Assembly (NCBI GenBank): GCA_041946965.1
Contig: JBHGBM010000007.1
Coordinates: 37,701 to 101,700, forward strand
Direction of reading: 5' to 3'
Source of the DNA: JBHGBM01 sp041946965
GTDB taxonomy: Bacteria > Acidobacteriota > Terriglobia > Bryobacterales > Bryobacteraceae
Length of the DNA stretch: 64,000 bases
In this document: positions 62,401-64,000 of the stretch, one piece after another
Layout: every line of letters starts with the position of its first letter
How positions within the stretch are numbered: position 1 is the stretch's first letter
The notes under the pieces: model-generated
What the model saw: only the letters and a program-made list of their open reading frames with translations
Database searches by the model: none
What the model was told of the DNA's origin: nothing
Program-made: the position numbers and the translations under genes

Positions 62401-62814
62401 ATCCAGAGCGGGCCCGCCTTCACGGTGGGCACGCAGGTAAACACCACGAACTCGTTCTCCTCCGGCGCCTTGCGCGCGGACGTGCTGCGCAACCCCAACC
62501 TGCCCGGCGGCCAGCGCACCCTGGGCCGCTGGTTCGACACCGACGCCTTCCGGCAGCCGGAGATCTACCGCTTCGGCAACCAGGGAATGAACCTGCTGCG
62601 CGGCGACGGCGTGATGAACGTGAGCTTCTCGGTGCTGCGCGATTTCAAGATCACGGAAACGAAGCGGGTGCAGTTTCGAAGCGAATTCTTCAACTTCACC
62701 AACCACCCGACCTTCGGCATCCCCGGGCGGGTGCTGGGCGGCCCGGGCTTCGGCATCGTGAGCGGCGCGCAGCCGGCGCGGGTGGTGCAACTCGGGCTGC
62801 GGATGACTTTCTGA
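59494..62814 (+). CDS. Oar-type TonB-dependent receptor with carboxypeptidase-regulatory domain
   Basis: A 1106-residue outer-membrane receptor of the same architecture as the one at 49645. Signal peptide LRLLLSASLLVCLVPAQS, then a carboxypeptidase-regulatory domain (ATVSGVITDAQGAVVVGAEV to YVISAEMQGFRRFERHG, about 28-91). A plug region with MFWIDGGTGQNMRLGVGQVD, NNYAAEYGGSAGGVIVATTK and SGTNQFKGSLFEYLRNDKLD follows. The barrel ends in VVQLGLRMTF. Large-ligand uptake is the family role; the ligand is unknown. It is not linked to a DUF4838-type gene, unlike the other receptor. YceI follows 40 bases downstream and could share the transcript. Confidence 0.93.
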   Translation: MMASVTLRLLLSASLLVCLVPAQSPDRATVSGVITDAQGAVVVGAEVTALNTQTGTKYPVKSNESGFYVIRLLPIGDYVISAEMQGFRRFERHGITLTTGQTLGLDIQLEVGALTEAINVTASASGLETRTSEVSVLVESKTMENMALGDRRTMNILRFAPAVVFVNYDSGAKPNFSMAGGRTQSQMFWIDGGTGQNMRLGVGQVDTDPPVEVVQEIKVLTNNYAAEYGGSAGGVIVATTKSGTNQFKGSLFEYLRNDKLDAANFFAPVSGDKKVKAPLRYNVFGGTVGGPIRRDKAFFFFGYEGSRRHEGATSTLTVPTAEQKAGDYSQTVDARGALVPIYDPATTRQEGARYVRTQFPGNRIPANRLDPVAVKLTGFYPAPNKAPDNPTGANNYRANSVDTLTRNNFTVKVDYNLGDNDKLNARYLYNSDDTGGTSVWPEAGADTTNNTKRHQQFWYGSWTRVFSSALVNEFRFTYGNRINHAYSRGLGGNWPSKIGIKGVPDDAFPQIAATGFATFGSANQERRQFPIEQYQIVDNVSWVRARHALKLGVELRPSYNYEINRPAASGTFGFSTLPTGLPGTAASGNGLASMLLGFVTGFTARQTELLDRSSWYLAGFVQDDWTVSRNLTFNLGVRFETDTPIVDANNRMNGFDPAAINPVSGTPGVVKFAGLNGWRTKPYDTDWNNFGPRFGFAWRVLGSQRFVLRGGYGILFAHPFDHGAPTSASLGFEISAALNTPDQGITAPFYLKDGVPGLNLTKPDLNDSYGAVAVGRNATTAVTYYEPYRRTGYAQHFNLSLQREFPGQIIVELSYLANLSRKLASSNIAINQIRPEVLGPGRTTQAYRPFPQFSNVSINLPAFGVSSYHGGVVRFEKRFSKGLNIVSTYTWSKFLNNVDEGGSALGNEGGNYSNYYNRRADWGPSENDIPHRFSLGSVWELPFGAGRPYLASHPLRHLVGDWGVSLGMVIQSGPAFTVGTQVNTTNSFSSGALRADVLRNPNLPGGQRTLGRWFDTDAFRQPEIYRFGNQGMNLLRGDGVMNVSFSVLRDFKITETKRVQFRSEFFNFTNHPTFGIPGRVLGGPGFGIVSGAQPARVVQLGLRMTF

Positions 62815-62854
62815 CCGGCGCGCACCCGGAAGGCCGCTCGCGCATCTATATCTT

Positions 62855-63439
62855 ATGATGCGCGTACTTCCGCTTTTGCTGTTCGGCCTTGGAGTCTTCG
62901 CCCAGGAGCCGGTCTGGGAAATTGACCCCGCCCACTCCGCCGCTCAGTTCACCGTGCGGCACATGATGATCTCGAACGTGAAGGGCGAGTTCACCAAAAT
63001 GAAGGGTACGGTACGGTACGATCCCGCGGATCCGGCAAAAGCGGCGGTGGAGGCCACCATTGAGGCCGCCTCCATCAACACGCGCGTGGAAGGCCGCGAC
63101 AAGCACCTGCGCAGTGCAGACTTCTTCGACGTGGCCCAGTATCCCACGATTGCGTTCAAGTCCAAGCGGGTGGAGAATGCCGGAGGCAAGCTGAAGCTGA
63201 TCGGCGATTTAACCATGCACGGCACGACGCGCGAGGTGGCGCTCGACGTGGACGGCCCCACGCCGCCCGTCAAGGACCAGCGCGGCACGTTACACATGGG
63301 AGCCTCGGCAACCACGAAGATCAACCGCAAGGATTTCGGGCTGACCTGGAGCCGCCCGCTCGATGGCGGCGGCGTGGTGGTGGGAGACGAAGTCTCGATC
63401 GTGATCGACCTGGAACTGGTGCAGCGCCCAGCCAGATAG
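62855..63439 (+). CDS. secreted YceI-family lipid-binding protein
   Basis: A 194-residue periplasmic lipocalin-like protein. A signal peptide (RVLPLLLFGLGVFAQEP) precedes the YceI fold. It opens with WEIDPAHSAAQFTVRHMMIS, then NVKGEFTKMKGTVRYDPADP, IEAASINTRVEGRDKHLRSA and DFFDVAQYPTIAFKSKRVEN. LIGDLTMHGTTREVALDVDG and INRKDFGLTWSRPLDGGGVV follow, all strong family signatures. Members bind isoprenoid lipids and are found in the periplasm. ATG at 62855 is followed by another ATG at 62858, both plausible. It converges with rho across a 27-base gap. Confidence 0.95.
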   Translation: MMRVLPLLLFGLGVFAQEPVWEIDPAHSAAQFTVRHMMISNVKGEFTKMKGTVRYDPADPAKAAVEATIEAASINTRVEGRDKHLRSADFFDVAQYPTIAFKSKRVENAGGKLKLIGDLTMHGTTREVALDVDGPTPPVKDQRGTLHMGASATTKINRKDFGLTWSRPLDGGGVVVGDEVSIVIDLELVQRPAR

Positions 63440-63466
63440 CCGGGCCGCGCGCCTGCCGTTCGGGTC

Positions 63467-64000
63467 CTACCCGCTCATCGAAGCCAGAAACTCCGCGTTG
63501 CTGCGAGTCTTGCCCAGCTTGTCCAGCAGCAGCTCCATGGTCTCCACCGGAGACAGCGGGTTCACCACCTTGCGCAGGATCCACACGCGGTTCAGTTCTT
63601 CCCGCGGCAGCAGCAACTCTTCCTTTCGCGTCCCGCTCTTGTTGATGTCGATGGCCGGGAACACGCGCTTGTCCACCAGCTTGCGGTCCAGGTGGATTTC
63701 CATGTTGCCCGTCCCCTTGAACTCCTCGAAGATCACATCGTCCATGCGGCTGCCCGTGTCGATCAGCGCCGTCGCGATGATGGTCAGCGAGCCGCCTTCC
63801 TCGATGTTCCGCGCCGCCCCGAAGAATCGCTTGGGCCGCTGCAACGCGTTCGAGTCCACGCCGCCCGAGAGCACCTTGCCCGAGGGCGGCACGATGGTGT
63901 TGTAAGCGCGCGCCAGCCGCGTGATCGAATCCAGCAGGATCACCACGTCGCGCTTGTGCTCCACCAGCCGCTTGGCCTTCTCGATCACCATCTCGGCCAC
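63467..64000 (-). CDS. rho: transcription termination factor Rho, 5' part beyond the window
   Basis: C-terminal part (177 residues seen) of the hexameric RNA helicase that ends transcription. Its start lies beyond 64000. The Walker B strand is RDVVILLDSITRLARAYN. PPSGKVLSGGVDSNALQRPK contains the Q-loop. NIEEGGSLTIIATALIDTGS and RMDDVIFEEFKGTGNMEIHL form the R-loop and arginine-finger region. DINKSGTRKEELLLPREELN and NPLSPVETMELLLDKLGKTR finish the domain, and NAEFLASMSG is a normal Rho C-terminus. It converges with yceI. Confidence 0.97.
   Translation of the reverse strand: MAEMVIEKAKRLVEHKRDVVILLDSITRLARAYNTIVPPSGKVLSGGVDSNALQRPKRFFGAARNIEEGGSLTIIATALIDTGSRMDDVIFEEFKGTGNMEIHLDRKLVDKRVFPAIDINKSGTRKEELLLPREELNRVWILRKVVNPLSPVETMELLLDKLGKTRSNAEFLASMSG

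Noticed and set aside
59533..62790. 1085-residue antisense frame over the TonB-dependent receptor
   Set aside because: Composition is unlike any protein family, there is no ribosome site, and the sense strand encodes a complete receptor.

Overview
The window is a high-GC bacterial chromosome segment. No rRNA, tRNA, CRISPR array or insertion sequence was seen. The gene set points to an acidobacterium of the Solibacter/Bryobacter kind (inference from gene content, not from a marker phylogeny). It has two Oar-type TonB-dependent receptors with an N-terminal carboxypeptidase-regulatory domain, an SBBP-repeat protein with an N-terminal DUF7948-like domain, TrmFO next to XerC, five formylglycine-type sulfatases, and many Tat-tagged sugar-type enzymes.

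Layout. 1-4.2 kb: 3' part of a heavy-metal RND efflux operon (adaptor plus CzcA-like pump). 4.2-4.9 kb: HicAB toxin-antitoxin pair. 4.95-7.4 kb: trmFO, xerC and a small membrane protein. 7.4-15 kb: a sulfatase, a zinc-ribbon protein, a URO-D-like protein, a glycosyltransferase, a PAS histidine kinase and an SBBP beta-propeller protein. 15.2-17.5 kb: a three-gene cluster (PA2779-like membrane peptide, C39-like peptidase, TPR plus probable beta-barrel). 17.5-24.3 kb: a gene remnant, a FliA-type sigma factor, two small proteins, a sulfatase, a secreted nitrilase-like amidohydrolase, a methyltransferase, a cyclase-family hydrolase and a histidine phosphatase. 24.3-30.8 kb: a two-gene operon of an SPFH membrane protein and a 1849-residue protein. 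30.9-62.8 kb: a catabolic region rich in sulfatases, Tat-tagged dehydrogenase, isomerase and enolase-superfamily enzymes, glycoside hydrolases and two TonB-dependent receptors. 62.9-64 kb: YceI and the 3' part of rho.

The standout is the 1849-residue protein at 24295-29844. By hand alignment it holds a degenerate aminotransferase fold lacking the PLP lysine, a complete fold-type-I aminotransferase, and a full-length but divergent phosphoenolpyruvate-carboxylase-like region. It sits 18 bases behind an SPFH/band-7 membrane protein in an apparent operon. PEP carboxylase makes oxaloacetate and an aspartate-type aminotransferase consumes it, so the fusion suggests a PEP-to-aspartate channelling enzyme. 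Altered PEP carboxylase active-site motifs make a regulatory or repurposed role equally possible.

The 30.9-62.8 kb region reads as a dispersed system for desulfating, importing and converting complex glycans. Receptors sit in the outer membrane, sulfatases and glycosidases are exported, and several enzymes that are usually cytoplasmic (two enolase-superfamily enzymes, a Gfo/Idh/MocA oxidoreductase, a TIM-barrel isomerase, a fucose/arabinose-isomerase-like protein, a FAD oxidoreductase) begin with twin-arginine signals, implying periplasmic chemistry. Several genes have a -10-like hexamer only 6-9 bases before the start codon, which suggests leaderless transcripts.
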